Under the pieces are notes generated by a model. It was not told the DNA's origin. It did not search any database and saw nothing but the letters and a program-made list of their open reading frames with translations. The translations under genes and the position numbers were made by a program. A stretch of 64,000 nucleotides of DNA from Candidatus Poribacteria bacterium (GTDB taxonomy: Bacteria; Poribacteria; WGA-4E; WGA-3G), in the NCBI GenBank assembly GCA_022823085.1, contig JAJDXV010000033.1:1-64000 (forward strand). Reading direction: 5' to 3'. Of this stretch, positions 51,671-61,205 are shown in pieces. The number at the start of each line of letters is the position of its first letter. Position 1 is the stretch's first letter.

Positions 51671-51900
51671 GTGTTCTTATAGTCGTCAGTTTTCAGTTAA
51701 CAGGTTTCAGTTAACAGGTTTCATGTAACAATTCACCGGTTAGGGGTGTACTCCAAGTTAGAATCAATGTTACAGAATAAATCATCAGGGGGAATAATTA
51801 TCAGTCATCGGTTATTCGTTATCGGTTAAAGAGGTACTTTTTTTTCACAAAAACCTCTTTTAACTGACAACTGACAACTGGTAACTGATAACTAAAAAAT
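51671..51900. repeat. Heptad-repeat hairpin element upstream of the TPR gene
   Basis: Begins with TTCAGTTAACAGG copies; then GGTTATTCGTTATCGG and TTAAAGAGGT form a left arm, ACCTCTTTTAACTGACAACT and further ACTG-RTA heptads a right arm, around a T-rich loop. The right arm runs on as CTGATAACTAAAAAAT directly into the ATG at 51901. Confidence 0.75.
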
Positions 51901-52617
51901 ATGAAACTCCAACTACCGACACTCATCGCCGTCTGCCTTTCTATTCTGATCATTGGCATTATCTACTTTTTTGCCAAAGACGAATCCCAATTGGGTGTCG
52001 CTGTCAATTTGGAAAGTGAAGAGTTCAAACAGATGCGCACACACGCCAAAGATGCGTTTAACGCCAAAAAATACCAACAAGCAATCGAACTTTACAACCA
52101 AGCCATAATCATGCGTCCCGAAAACGCCGAAGTCTTTAACGACCTCGGAGCCGTCTATTATCAACAAGGTCTTGAATACGCCGGCCCGAACTGGCCCTCA
52201 TGGGAAAAAGAATTGAGCAGCGAATCACGAGACAACGCAATAGCGGAACTCAAAAACGCTATTGACAAAACCGACTCCGGCTCCATTGTACTCAAAACAC
52301 GACATGAAGCAGTCGCTGATGCCATCGAAGCAGAAGCCAAACAACTCGGCGGCGAGGTATACAGACAACGTTGGGAAAACGAAATTACGCTTAACATTCT
52401 CATCGGAGAAACAAAAGTATATCTGTTACGCGCACGCGACCATTACATGCGCGCATTAGACCTGAAATCGACACATAGCGTCGCATATCGCAATCTCGGT
52501 TCGTTTTATATGAAAGTCGGCAAAACCGATAGAGCGATCGACTTCTACCAAGAAGCGTATAAACTGGACCCACGCGATACCGAATTACAAGAATATCTGA
52601 ACCAATTCAGAAAATAA
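51901..52617 (+). CDS. Membrane-anchored TPR protein
   Basis: A 238-aa protein with one N-terminal transmembrane helix (LIAVCLSILIIGIIYFFA) and no cleavage site, so it is probably anchored in the inner membrane and faces the periplasm. It has two clear TPR units (DAFNAKKYQQAIELYNQAII and SVAYRNLGSFYMKVGKTDRAIDFYQEAYKLDP) separated by a helical insert. The function is unknown; it may organise a protein complex with the protease upstream. The leader is a heptad-repeat element ending at the ATG, without a clear ribosome site. Confidence 0.78.
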   Translation: MKLQLPTLIAVCLSILIIGIIYFFAKDESQLGVAVNLESEEFKQMRTHAKDAFNAKKYQQAIELYNQAIIMRPENAEVFNDLGAVYYQQGLEYAGPNWPSWEKELSSESRDNAIAELKNAIDKTDSGSIVLKTRHEAVADAIEAEAKQLGGEVYRQRWENEITLNILIGETKVYLLRARDHYMRALDLKSTHSVAYRNLGSFYMKVGKTDRAIDFYQEAYKLDPRDTELQEYLNQFRK

Positions 52618-52659
52618 TACACAAGTTCTCTGTCCACAACGTAGGCGAGGAAACGGCGT

Positions 52660-55600
52660 ATGCAGCACAAACTCTGCGCAAATTGTGGGTTTTTAAATCC
52701 ATCATTCAAATTTTGCGGTGAATGCGGCACACCGCTCAACGCGCCTTCGCGCCCACGTGAATTACCGACACCCGATACAACCGCCATCGAACAGGCACTA
52801 CCACACGGTGCGGAACGCCGACAACTCACAGTCCTTTTCTGCGATATTGTCGACTCCACAGCATTCACCGAAAAACTCGATCCCGAAGAACTCCGAAACC
52901 TATTAGAGATATATCGGACCTGTATCATGGAGGTGGTCTTAGCACAAAACGGACACATCGCACGCTACTTCGGGGACGGTATACTCGTCTATTTCGGTTA
53001 CCCCGCCGCACATGAAGATACAGCACACCGTGCCGTGAGGGCTGCACTCGGTATCGTCGCCGCTATTAAAACACTAAACCCGTACCTCCATACAACCTTC
53101 GGTGTAGAGATCAGCGTCCGTATTAGCATTGATACAGGACGTGTCGTCGTCTGGCACATCTCCGCGCAGGAATCACCGGAAGCCATCGACATCGTCGGTA
53201 AAACACCGAACCTCGCCGCAAGGATGCAAAAACTCGCATCACCGAATACCATCGTGATTGGGGATACAACACACCAATTGGTTGACGGCTTTTTTGAATG
53301 CGATGCGCTCGGGGCATCCGCACTACGTGGTATTTCGCAACCCGTCAACATCTATCAGGTGTCCGGTGAATTCCCCGCCCAAAGCCGACTCGATATCGCC
53401 AGTGAGAGTGGACTCACACCGCTGATCGGACGTAAACATGAGGTCGAACACCTTAAACAGAGTTGGACACAGGCACTCGCAGCGAATGGACAAGCACTCC
53501 TTATTGAAGGCGAAGCCGGTATCGGAAAATCGAGATGTGTACAAGTCATTCAGGAACACGTTGCAAACCATCCGGAGGCTGTCACTTTAGAAGGTAGATG
53601 CTCGCAATACTACCAGAACAGTCCGCTGTACCCTATCCTCTCGCTGTTCCAAGAACATGTTGTACAGTTCACCAATACCGACACCGCAGAAGCGAGGCTC
53701 GAAAAACTCGAAAATTTGCTCCAAGACTATAGCGTTCCAACTGTCGAACAGAACGAAAACGCGCAAGCACATATACCAGAAACGCTGCCACTCCTCGCCG
53801 AATTATTGGAGATACCTTTTGAAATACAGCGCCAAACGGAAACCGGTATCGGTATCCATCCATACAGTAGACCGATTGAGCAGGACACATACCCTTCCGG
53901 CTGGCGGCGCAGACAGCGACGACAACAGACACTCGAAGTCCTCGTCGAAGTACTCCTGAAGATGTCGGAACAGAAACCGATCCTCTTCATCGTAGAGGAC
54001 CTTCACTGGATCGATCCATCAAGTATCGAATTCCTCACACTTTTAATCGCACGGATCCAAAATGCCCGAATCTTCGTGGTCCTGTCCTGCCGCTCAGACA
54101 CACACCATTTTCGGAACAGCGCGCAATCCAATGAGGAACAGAACACACAGACAGGTACAGATGAGCGACTCGCAAACAATACCGTCGACAAAGAAACGCT
54201 GAAGAAACTGCTGCAACCGGCATGGGCAAATACACTACCGCTGGAACCACTCACGCCGCCACAGGTAGAGACAATGATCCAACACGTTGCAGGCGATACG
54301 CGATTACCATCAGACTTATTGACAAAAATCGTCGAAATGACGGAAGGGGTCCCGCTGTTCGTCGAGGAACTCACACAGATGATGCTCGAAGGCGATACCT
54401 TGGCACTGTCTTCGGAGGCAACAGACGCAAGCGGCACAACAGCACAAACAGTAACTGTCCCTGTAACACTGCAAGACCTCCTGACAACACGATTAGATGA
54501 ACTCGGTCCCGTCAAGGAGATCGTACAACTCGGCGCAACGCTCGGCAGAGAATGGACAGCCGAACTCCTCCACAAGATCGCCTCCGGTGTCGAACTCGGA
54601 AACGATACTTTTACCGATTTCGTAACCCTGAAGGCTGAACTCGATACATTAGTAAACGCCTATATCCTCAATCGAGACAAGATCTCGGATAGCCAATTCC
54701 GCTATACCTTTAGACATCCGCTGCTCCGCGAGACGGCTTATCAAGCACTCCTAAAAAGCACGCGACAGCAGTACCATCAACAGATCGCAGAGGTCCTCCA
54801 ACGCGAAGACGGTTTCCAACCCGAACTCGTCGCATATCACTATACCGAATCCGGACTCTCCGAAAAAGCGATCGACTATTGGCACCGAGCTGCACACCGC
54901 TCCTTAGAACGCTCCGCCAACGTCGAGGGTGTCCGACATATCATGCAAGGGTTGGCAGCACTCGAAACACGCTCAAAAAGCGTCAACACAACGGAAGAAC
55001 AGGAAGCCGTCCAACGGCGTGAACTCGAACTGCAAACGACGCTCGGCACAGCACTCATCGCAACCAAAGGGTACGCCTCCCCAGAGGTCGAAGTCGCCTA
55101 TACACGCGCACGCGAACTACTTGAAACACTCGAAAAAACGGAGGAGACAACTTCAAAAAATGAACCCGATACCTCGCTCGATGAGATAAAAGACCTCCGC
55201 TTCCCGATACTGTTCGGATTGTGGCTCTCACATGTCGTTCGCGGCAGACTCCTCTCCGCACGCGAACTCGGTGAAGCCTGTGTCGCTATCGCAAAACAAG
55301 CGGAAAACCAAGCCTTTGAAATTGAAGCGCATCGCGCACTCGGCGCAACACTCTACTATTTGAGCGAATTCAAAAGTGCATTAGCGCACATGGAGAAAGG
55401 CATTGAATACTATCAACCCCAGCACCACCACTCAGTGCCAGCGTTCCTCCACTATGTCGCTGAACCCGGTATGACACTCCTCGCCTACTCCGCACCCGTA
55501 CTGTGGTGCCTCGGCTACCCAGCACAAGCCGAAGAACGGCTTAACAAAGCAATGGCGATCGGAAAAGATTCAAACCATCCATTTAGTGAGGCAGTATCGC

Positions 55601-56274
55601 TCCATTTCAAAACTGTCTTCTATCAATACCGAGGTGAAGTGGTGGAAGTAGATACCGCAGCACGGCAGATGCTACAGATATGTCGGGAACACGCGTTTTC
55701 CGGGTGGGAAGCCGCCGCACTCGTCATGAAAGGATGGACCATAGCAGAGCAGGACCGCCCTGAAGAAGGCATCGCTATGATCCGGAAAGGCATCGCCGCA
55801 TGGGAAGAGACACGCGCTGAAGTACTCCTGCCGCTCTTCCTCGCACTCCTCGCACAAGCATATCAACGCGCCGGACAATACAGCTTGGCACTACAAACGC
55901 TTGATACCGCATTAGTTGTCATTACACGCACCGGCGAACGCACCTATGCCGCTGAACTAACGCGACGGAAGGGTGAACTCTACCTGATCCTCGCTGAGAA
56001 AGTTGAGGCTTACAGCAATGAGAATACGGCAGCAACGCTCGCGGAAGCCGAATCCTATTTTCTCGATGCCTTGGCTATCGCACAACGCCAAAACGCAAAA
56101 TCGTGGGAACTCCGAGTCGCACTCAGTCTCAGCGAACTATGGCACACGCAAAACCGAGATACAGACGCATACAACTTACTAAAACCGATATACACATGGT
56201 TCTCAGAAGGTTCGGATACAAAAGACCTTATCCGCGCCAAAAACTTTCTAAAGGAATTAGAAACTCTCGCATAA
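52660..56274 (+). CDS. Zinc ribbon / class III nucleotide cyclase / STAND ATPase / TPR signalling protein
   Basis: A 1204-aa cytoplasmic protein. Residues 6-22 are a zinc ribbon (CANCG and CGECG). A class III cyclase domain follows (about 50-230), with LTVLFCDIVDST (metal Asp62) and ARYFGDGILVYFG (Asp106). Next is a STAND-type P-loop ATPase: IEGEAGIGKSRCV (Walker A about 285) and FIVEDLHWIDPSS (Walker B about 445). The C-terminal 500 residues are TPR-like helical repeats. It may make cAMP or cGMP when the repeats sense a ligand; whether the cyclase is active cannot be told. A Crp/Fnr-like regulator (47905) is a few kilobases away and could answer to the product, but this link is only inference. 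Confidence 0.88.
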   Translation: MQHKLCANCGFLNPSFKFCGECGTPLNAPSRPRELPTPDTTAIEQALPHGAERRQLTVLFCDIVDSTAFTEKLDPEELRNLLEIYRTCIMEVVLAQNGHIARYFGDGILVYFGYPAAHEDTAHRAVRAALGIVAAIKTLNPYLHTTFGVEISVRISIDTGRVVVWHISAQESPEAIDIVGKTPNLAARMQKLASPNTIVIGDTTHQLVDGFFECDALGASALRGISQPVNIYQVSGEFPAQSRLDIASESGLTPLIGRKHEVEHLKQSWTQALAANGQALLIEGEAGIGKSRCVQVIQEHVANHPEAVTLEGRCSQYYQNSPLYPILSLFQEHVVQFTNTDTAEARLEKLENLLQDYSVPTVEQNENAQAHIPETLPLLAELLEIPFEIQRQTETGIGIHPYSRPIEQDTYPSGWRRRQRRQQTLEVLVEVLLKMSEQKPILFIVEDLHWIDPSSIEFLTLLIARIQNARIFVVLSCRSDTHHFRNSAQSNEEQNTQTGTDERLANNTVDKETLKKLLQPAWANTLPLEPLTPPQVETMIQHVAGDTRLPSDLLTKIVEMTEGVPLFVEELTQMMLEGDTLALSSEATDASGTTAQTVTVPVTLQDLLTTRLDELGPVKEIVQLGATLGREWTAELLHKIASGVELGNDTFTDFVTLKAELDTLVNAYILNRDKISDSQFRYTFRHPLLRETAYQALLKSTRQQYHQQIAEVLQREDGFQPELVAYHYTESGLSEKAIDYWHRAAHRSLERSANVEGVRHIMQGLAALETRSKSVNTTEEQEAVQRRELELQTTLGTALIATKGYASPEVEVAYTRARELLETLEKTEETTSKNEPDTSLDEIKDLRFPILFGLWLSHVVRGRLLSARELGEACVAIAKQAENQAFEIEAHRALGATLYYLSEFKSALAHMEKGIEYYQPQHHHSVPAFLHYVAEPGMTLLAYSAPVLWCLGYPAQAEERLNKAMAIGKDSNHPFSEAVSLHFKTVFYQYRGEVVEVDTAARQMLQICREHAFSGWEAAALVMKGWTIAEQDRPEEGIAMIRKGIAAWEETRAEVLLPLFLALLAQAYQRAGQYSLALQTLDTALVVITRTGERTYAAELTRRKGELYLILAEKVEAYSNENTAATLAEAESYFLDALAIAQRQNAKSWELRVALSLSELWHTQNRDTDAYNLLKPIYTWFSEGSDTKDLIRAKNFLKELETLA

Positions 56275-56424
56275 AGGAGTAGCCAGTAAGCAGTTATAAG
56301 TTATAAGTTATAAGTTATAAGTTAAGAGGTGTTAGAATTATCGCATCCCTCTTTTAACTTATAACCAATAACTAAAAGGCGTACTCGCCGTACCAATAAC
56401 TGCGTACTCGCTATGAAAAATATG
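56275..56424 (+). repeat. Leader repeat copy 1, ending over the start codon of the sugar isomerase
   Basis: About 150 nt: AGGAGTAGCCAGTAAGCAG, five TATAAGT-type heptads, AAGAGGTGTTAGAATTATCG, CATCCCTCTTTTAACTTATA, and a GCGTACTCGC doublet, then ATGAAAAATATG. Nearly identical to 57286-57425. Confidence 0.88.
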
Positions 56425-57282
56425 AGACTCGGCATCGTTGGACTCTGCGGTGATTTCCGCACACTGACATCAGAGCAGATCGCAAACATCAAGGCTCTGG
56501 AATTTACAGGTTTAAGTTTCCATTTTCCCAGTGCAGAGATACCGTCTGTACCGCCAGACGCGTGCACGCGTTGTGTAGAAATGTTGGAAGCCGCGGAACT
56601 CGATCTCGTGCAATTCGGCATCACATACAACGAATGCCTCTTTCACCCGAATGCCGCTGTCCGAGAAGCCGCGATCGCAAGCGTCCAACGCGGCATGGCA
56701 ACCGCAGCCGCGCTCAACGCGCAACACTACCTGTTCCGACCGGGTAGCCTTAACCCTGACGGTGCTTGGACTTCGCATCGGGACAACTATCTCCCTGAAT
56801 CGATGGAACGCTTGATTGAGACCCTGAAACCGATCGCAGCACACGCCGAAAAACACGAACTCACACTCGTTATGGAGACACACGCCGTCTCCATCATGGA
56901 TTCACCGGAAACCTGTCTCGAAATCGTTGAGAAGACCGGTTCCGAACGATTACGCATCGTTATGGATTTCGTCAACCATTTCCAAACACTCCGACAGGTC
57001 TACGATAGTGAAAATCGGCTTAACCACATCTTTGACGTGATGGGTCCTGTCGCACCTATGGCGCATATCAAAGACATCAGCGTTCAGAACGGACTCGTAC
57101 TCCATCTCAATGAAGAGGTGCCCGGTGAAGGGGAGTTGGATATCGGTGTGGCACTCAAACGTTTCGATGCCCTCTATCCCGATGGCTATGGATTGATAGA
57201 ACATCTACCCACGGAGAAGATCCCGCTCGCAAACACCAACGTCCGACGTATCGCCGCCGAAAATGGCGTTAACATCTATTAG
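56413..57282 (+). CDS. Sugar phosphate isomerase/epimerase (TIM barrel)
   Basis: A 289-aa member of the xylose isomerase-like TIM-barrel group, distantly related to the gene at 838. Typical ligand-bearing strands are HELTLVMETHAVS (Glu and His), LRIVMDFVNHF (Asp and His), MAHIKDISVQ (His and Lys-Asp) and YGLIEHLP (Glu). The substrate is unknown. Its start ATGAAAAATATG is the last part of a leader repeat that also precedes the next gene, so MKNM may not belong to the ancestral protein; a second ATG lies three codons in. The gene sits exactly between the two leader repeats. Confidence 0.83.
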   Translation: MKNMRLGIVGLCGDFRTLTSEQIANIKALEFTGLSFHFPSAEIPSVPPDACTRCVEMLEAAELDLVQFGITYNECLFHPNAAVREAAIASVQRGMATAAALNAQHYLFRPGSLNPDGAWTSHRDNYLPESMERLIETLKPIAAHAEKHELTLVMETHAVSIMDSPETCLEIVEKTGSERLRIVMDFVNHFQTLRQVYDSENRLNHIFDVMGPVAPMAHIKDISVQNGLVLHLNEEVPGEGELDIGVALKRFDALYPDGYGLIEHLPTEKIPLANTNVRRIAAENGVNIY

Positions 57283-57285
57283 TGG

Positions 57286-57425
57286 AGGAGTAACCAGTAA
57301 GCAGTTATAAGTTATAAGTTAAGAGGTGTTAGAATTATCGCATCCCTCTTTTAACTAACTTATAACCAATAACTAAAAGGCGTACTCGCCGTACCAATAA
57401 CTGCGTACTCGCTATGAAAAACATG
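57286..57425 (+). repeat. Leader repeat copy 2, ending over the start codon of the 852-aa protein
   Basis: About 140 nt, same order as copy 1 but with fewer TATAAGT heptads and an extra AACT after TTTTAACT. It ends GCGTACTCGCT-ATGAAAAACATG at 57414. Confidence 0.88.
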
Positions 57426-59972
57426 TTCAAAAACACACGCATCACACAACGCTTTTGGGCGTATACATTGCTCGCCATTTTTCTTTTTGTTACGCTTTTA
57501 CCCGCAGTATTCGCGCAAGAAGAAACGGCCACCGATGCTTTAGCAGAAAGTGCAAGTAGCCTCTGGGATCGGGTAAAAATCTATGTTGCGGCTGCCGCAA
57601 TTAGCTTTCTGTTTGCTGGTATCTTCTACATTATAGGACTCTTTCGGAAAGATAGACTCCTAAAGACGCTCCTCAATAAATATGTCGTTTTTCAGATGAA
57701 GGGCGAAGACAAACGGTATCGCGGCACGATGCGCCTTGAGATCACAGGGATGGAAATTATCTCCGAAGAATCGAGGCAACGGGGACACGCACCGAGTTAT
57801 ATCTTCACAAACAAAGAGCGTGAAGACCAAATTGTCGCATATATCCGCTATCACGATACGATGAACGAGCGTGAACTACGCGAACGCGCCTGGGAACTCG
57901 AGCGCGTCTACCACCCACCCCTCCTCTACAAAATACGGCGGAAAATACGAAACATGTTCGTCGCGCTCGGAGAAGCCTCAAAAAATGCGATCAGCATGGT
58001 GTTTCAAGGGGTCCGCAACAGTTTAGGAACGCGCTTCAACCGGTATAACCAAGCATACCAACAAGCACTCAACAGAAATAACGCAGATGTTACCGGACTC
58101 AGCGAACTCGATGAATCCACCGACTATCTCGAAGAAGAAGAGGTCTATGAACGTCTCATAGAACGTCTCGTCGGCACACGCATCAAAGTGCGTACAGCGA
58201 CAGGCGAATATACCGCGATCCTCAAAGACTATAATAATAAACATATCGCTTTAATGGACGTGAAAGACAAAGACAACAACGGGTACAGAGATGATTGGAA
58301 ATATGAAATTGAGTATAAACACAACTTAAATGCGCTAAATCGACGCGACGACCGCGGCTTGCGCTGTCGCGCCGAAGCCGGCGACGCAAACGGAGACTTT
58401 CTCGTCTTTGAAAACAATACACCTTATCAGATCCGACTCGGGAAAATCGTGTTTTGGGATGGCGCGCCCGAATGGGGTCGGGATTTTGAGTTCAAAAAAT
58501 ATACGATCAACGCCTTCAGTGTCCAGAAACTCCGGGTTCGCCCCGTCGCCAGACATAAGGTCGGCCCATTCGACCGCGTTGCGAAACCTGAACGACTCAG
58601 GATAGGAAATTATAAAAAGTTTAGGATCAACTTTCGCTCTTTTCGCGATGCCGACATAATCTTCCCGCGTACAGGCGGACGCTGCACCATTATCGAAAGC
58701 GCGGAAAAATATCAACCCGAACTCTTCAGTCTAAGCGGCTTGACAGACACGATTTTAGACATGAGCGATAAAGAAGACATCGCCATCGCAGATAAGGAAG
58801 GCAAACCTATCCACGGCATAAACATCGTCCACGGATATGTGACCAACGTCAACGAAGAACGCATCGATCTGAAAACGATTGACACCAGTTATAGCCGAAG
58901 ATGGGATATTGAAAACGCCTTCCGCAGTTTCGACAATAGATTCCGTCGCGGATTCCCGCTCCACAAACGGCTAATGCCGACAAATCGCGCCAAAATTACC
59001 GCACACGCCGCCATCGTTGAACAGATACACGACAACGCCGTTCGGCACGAGGCGTTAGCACCGCTCGTCTATCCGCAGAGCCGAACGCTAAATCGGACAG
59101 AACAACGCAAACGCCGCCGAAAACTCATCCGAAACCGAATTGCCGGAAGCATAAACGCTGTCGTTAACAGCAAGTTCTTCAAACCCGATACCGGAATCGC
59201 CAGAATCCCAGGTGTCACCCGCTCAGAAGTACAAATGGCGATGCCCCTCAAACTCATGGCACTCACCGGGAACACTTCCACAGTCGAGTATCCTGTCCTC
59301 GAACGTTTCGAGTACATTCAAGAACATCATATACTCTATAGCGAAGTCCAAAACTTACGAACCGACCGGCTCCCGAAAACCGATATTTTGTGGATCGGCA
59401 ACGGTGAAATCTACAAATCCGGCTATCGACTGAACATCGATGCGGAACATCGGATCAAAAACTTCGTCAGCCAAGGCGGCGTCGTCATCGTCTCCGGGCA
59501 AGATGTCAAGGCAAGTGCCAAGCAGCGCCGTGGAACCGGATGGATACCCGAACCGCTCACCGGCATCGAGTGTGACGAAACTTATGAACTCTTTCCGACA
59601 TCACAAGGAAAACGCTCACGGATCTTCCAACGACCGAATCCAATAAACGGAAATCACCACGCCGATCCAAACGCGATGGACCAACCCCTAATCCGGCTCG
59701 ACGATATGTGGCTCGACCCACTCAGAAAATGGACACCGCTCGCGAAAACCAATACGGCAGCAGCGGGGCTAAAGGACGGGTTTGAGGACGCCTCCGCACT
59801 GCTTCTCCTGCCATTTCAGAAGGGGTTATACATCGTTACCAGCTTGAAAAATGAGACAGAAACGGATGTGAAAATCAACGATAAAATCATGGAAAATCTG
59901 CTCCACTTCTCTGTCAGATGGATCGACAAACAACGTTCACCGCGCAAACCACACAACGGAGCCGTAAACTAA
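57414..59972 (+). CDS. Unrecognised 852-aa membrane-anchored protein
   Basis: I do not recognise a named family. A signal-like segment (residues 15-35, ending AVFAQ) is followed by a second hydrophobic helix (about 58-76, VAAAAISFLFAGIFYIIGLF), so it should be an inner-membrane protein with the rest of the chain on one side. Residues 90-330 are mixed with a basic helical stretch and a small beta domain with TATGEYTAILKDYNNKHIALMDV. Residues about 330-460 are beta-rich. The last third contains TDILWIGNGEIY and HRIKNFVSQGGVVIVSGQD, which recall a Rossmann-like DUF4159 or glutamine-amidotransferase-like fold. The length and conserved spacing suggest a real gene. Confidence 0.65.
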   Translation: MKNMFKNTRITQRFWAYTLLAIFLFVTLLPAVFAQEETATDALAESASSLWDRVKIYVAAAAISFLFAGIFYIIGLFRKDRLLKTLLNKYVVFQMKGEDKRYRGTMRLEITGMEIISEESRQRGHAPSYIFTNKEREDQIVAYIRYHDTMNERELRERAWELERVYHPPLLYKIRRKIRNMFVALGEASKNAISMVFQGVRNSLGTRFNRYNQAYQQALNRNNADVTGLSELDESTDYLEEEEVYERLIERLVGTRIKVRTATGEYTAILKDYNNKHIALMDVKDKDNNGYRDDWKYEIEYKHNLNALNRRDDRGLRCRAEAGDANGDFLVFENNTPYQIRLGKIVFWDGAPEWGRDFEFKKYTINAFSVQKLRVRPVARHKVGPFDRVAKPERLRIGNYKKFRINFRSFRDADIIFPRTGGRCTIIESAEKYQPELFSLSGLTDTILDMSDKEDIAIADKEGKPIHGINIVHGYVTNVNEERIDLKTIDTSYSRRWDIENAFRSFDNRFRRGFPLHKRLMPTNRAKITAHAAIVEQIHDNAVRHEALAPLVYPQSRTLNRTEQRKRRRKLIRNRIAGSINAVVNSKFFKPDTGIARIPGVTRSEVQMAMPLKLMALTGNTSTVEYPVLERFEYIQEHHILYSEVQNLRTDRLPKTDILWIGNGEIYKSGYRLNIDAEHRIKNFVSQGGVVIVSGQDVKASAKQRRGTGWIPEPLTGIECDETYELFPTSQGKRSRIFQRPNPINGNHHADPNAMDQPLIRLDDMWLDPLRKWTPLAKTNTAAAGLKDGFEDASALLLLPFQKGLYIVTSLKNETETDVKINDKIMENLLHFSVRWIDKQRSPRKPHNGAVN

Positions 59973-61106
59973 CTATCCACCGAACAGTGCTTCATCAAAC
60001 TTATCAACTTCGTTCTTAATAACCAAAGCGATCTCAAGCACGGCTATCACAACTTCCCGATCTGCCGCGAGATCCACCAACTTCTGTTCATCCTTCTGTG
60101 TTGTAACAATCAGGTCGGCTTGTGCTGTCTGAAACGCGGTCTCTATCGCTGCCATGTCTACCTCAGTATAAACGTGATGATCCGGAAACGCCAGCAGCTC
60201 TACACGTTCTGGTGAATATTGCCTAAGCGTCGCAACAAACGCATCTGGGTTCCCGATCCCGCAGACAGCGAGAATCCGTTTTCCCGCAATCGCTTTCTTC
60301 GCAGTGTGGAGAAACGCCGTCTCCTCAAAACTCGGCTTCGGCACTAAAGGATAGAGACGTACAGGTTGGTGGACACTCTCCAAAATCAGCGCGTTCGGTG
60401 CGAGCTGTTGAAATGCTGCTTTAGCATCTTGCAACATATCAGCCGCGTCTGTATGTGTCAATAGGATAACATCCGCGCGTCGGAGCGCTGTAAAAGGTTC
60501 GCGCAGGGTCCCCGCGGGTAATAATTTCGCTCCACGCCTCGCTGCCACGCTTCCAACCGAGCCGCCTCCGACAGGAACGGTGAGGATATCGACATCACGC
60601 GCGAGCCGCCGGTGTTGGAACCCGTCATCAAGAAGCAGAACATCCACACCAAAACGTTCAAGTGCAACCTGTCCTGCCTGATAGCGGTGCCGCCCTACAA
60701 TAATCGGTATACCGCTGAGATGCTTCGCCAACATATACGCTTCATCGCCGCTCTCTTTTAAGGTGGCACACACCCGCTCACCATCTGAGACAATTGTTAC
60801 CTGTTCACGAGACGCACGTTTATACCCACGCAGTAGAATCGCGGCACGGACATTCTCCCGCTGAAGACGTTTCGCAATAGCAATAACGGCAGGTGTTTTC
60901 CCGGTTCCGCCAACGGTAATATTACCGACACTGATCACCCGACACGGCAACCTGCGCGCTTTAAACACACCGACCGCATAAAGTCGGTTCCGCCCTGAAA
61001 CAATCAAACGATAAAGCCAACTGAGGGGTAGGAATAAAAAACGGATAGGACTGGAAAGAAGTCGCTGTTGCAGTGAGGCAAGATCAAGCGAGGATGTAAG
61101 TTTCAT
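59973..61106 (-). CDS. lpxK: Tetraacyldisaccharide 4'-kinase LpxK
   Basis: A 377-aa inner-membrane-associated kinase that phosphorylates the 4' position of tetraacyldisaccharide-1-P in lipid A synthesis. The P-loop SVGNITVGGTGKTP is at about 59-72, with a preceding amphipathic membrane helix (IRFLFLPLSWLYRLIVSGRN). VLLDDGFQHRRLARDVDIL carries the conserved DDGFQH motif. An in-frame TTG at 61115 would extend it by three codons (MKN); the ATG at 61106 is taken. The region upstream is a heptad repeat shared with the end of lpxB, and no ribosome site is visible. With lpxB just upstream, the pair forms a lipid A unit. Confidence 0.93.
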   Translation of the reverse strand: MKLTSSLDLASLQQRLLSSPIRFLFLPLSWLYRLIVSGRNRLYAVGVFKARRLPCRVISVGNITVGGTGKTPAVIAIAKRLQRENVRAAILLRGYKRASREQVTIVSDGERVCATLKESGDEAYMLAKHLSGIPIIVGRHRYQAGQVALERFGVDVLLLDDGFQHRRLARDVDILTVPVGGGSVGSVAARRGAKLLPAGTLREPFTALRRADVILLTHTDAADMLQDAKAAFQQLAPNALILESVHQPVRLYPLVPKPSFEETAFLHTAKKAIAGKRILAVCGIGNPDAFVATLRQYSPERVELLAFPDHHVYTEVDMAAIETAFQTAQADLIVTTQKDEQKLVDLAADREVVIAVLEIALVIKNEVDKFDEALFGG

Positions 61107-61112
61107 ATTTTT

Positions 61113-61205
61113 CAAGTTGCCAGTTACCAGTTTCCAGTAACCAGTTGCCAGTAACCAGTGAAGAAGTCTCTTTTACTGTTAACTGTTAACTGTTAACTGT
61201 TAACT
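61113..61205 (-). repeat. Heptad repeats between lpxB and lpxK
   Basis: CCAGTTA / CCAGTAA-type heptads (61118-61160), a TCTCTTTT core, and then four TGTTAAC heptads (61177-61205). The last part overlaps the end of lpxB and encodes its final residues TVNS and stop. Confidence 0.8.
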
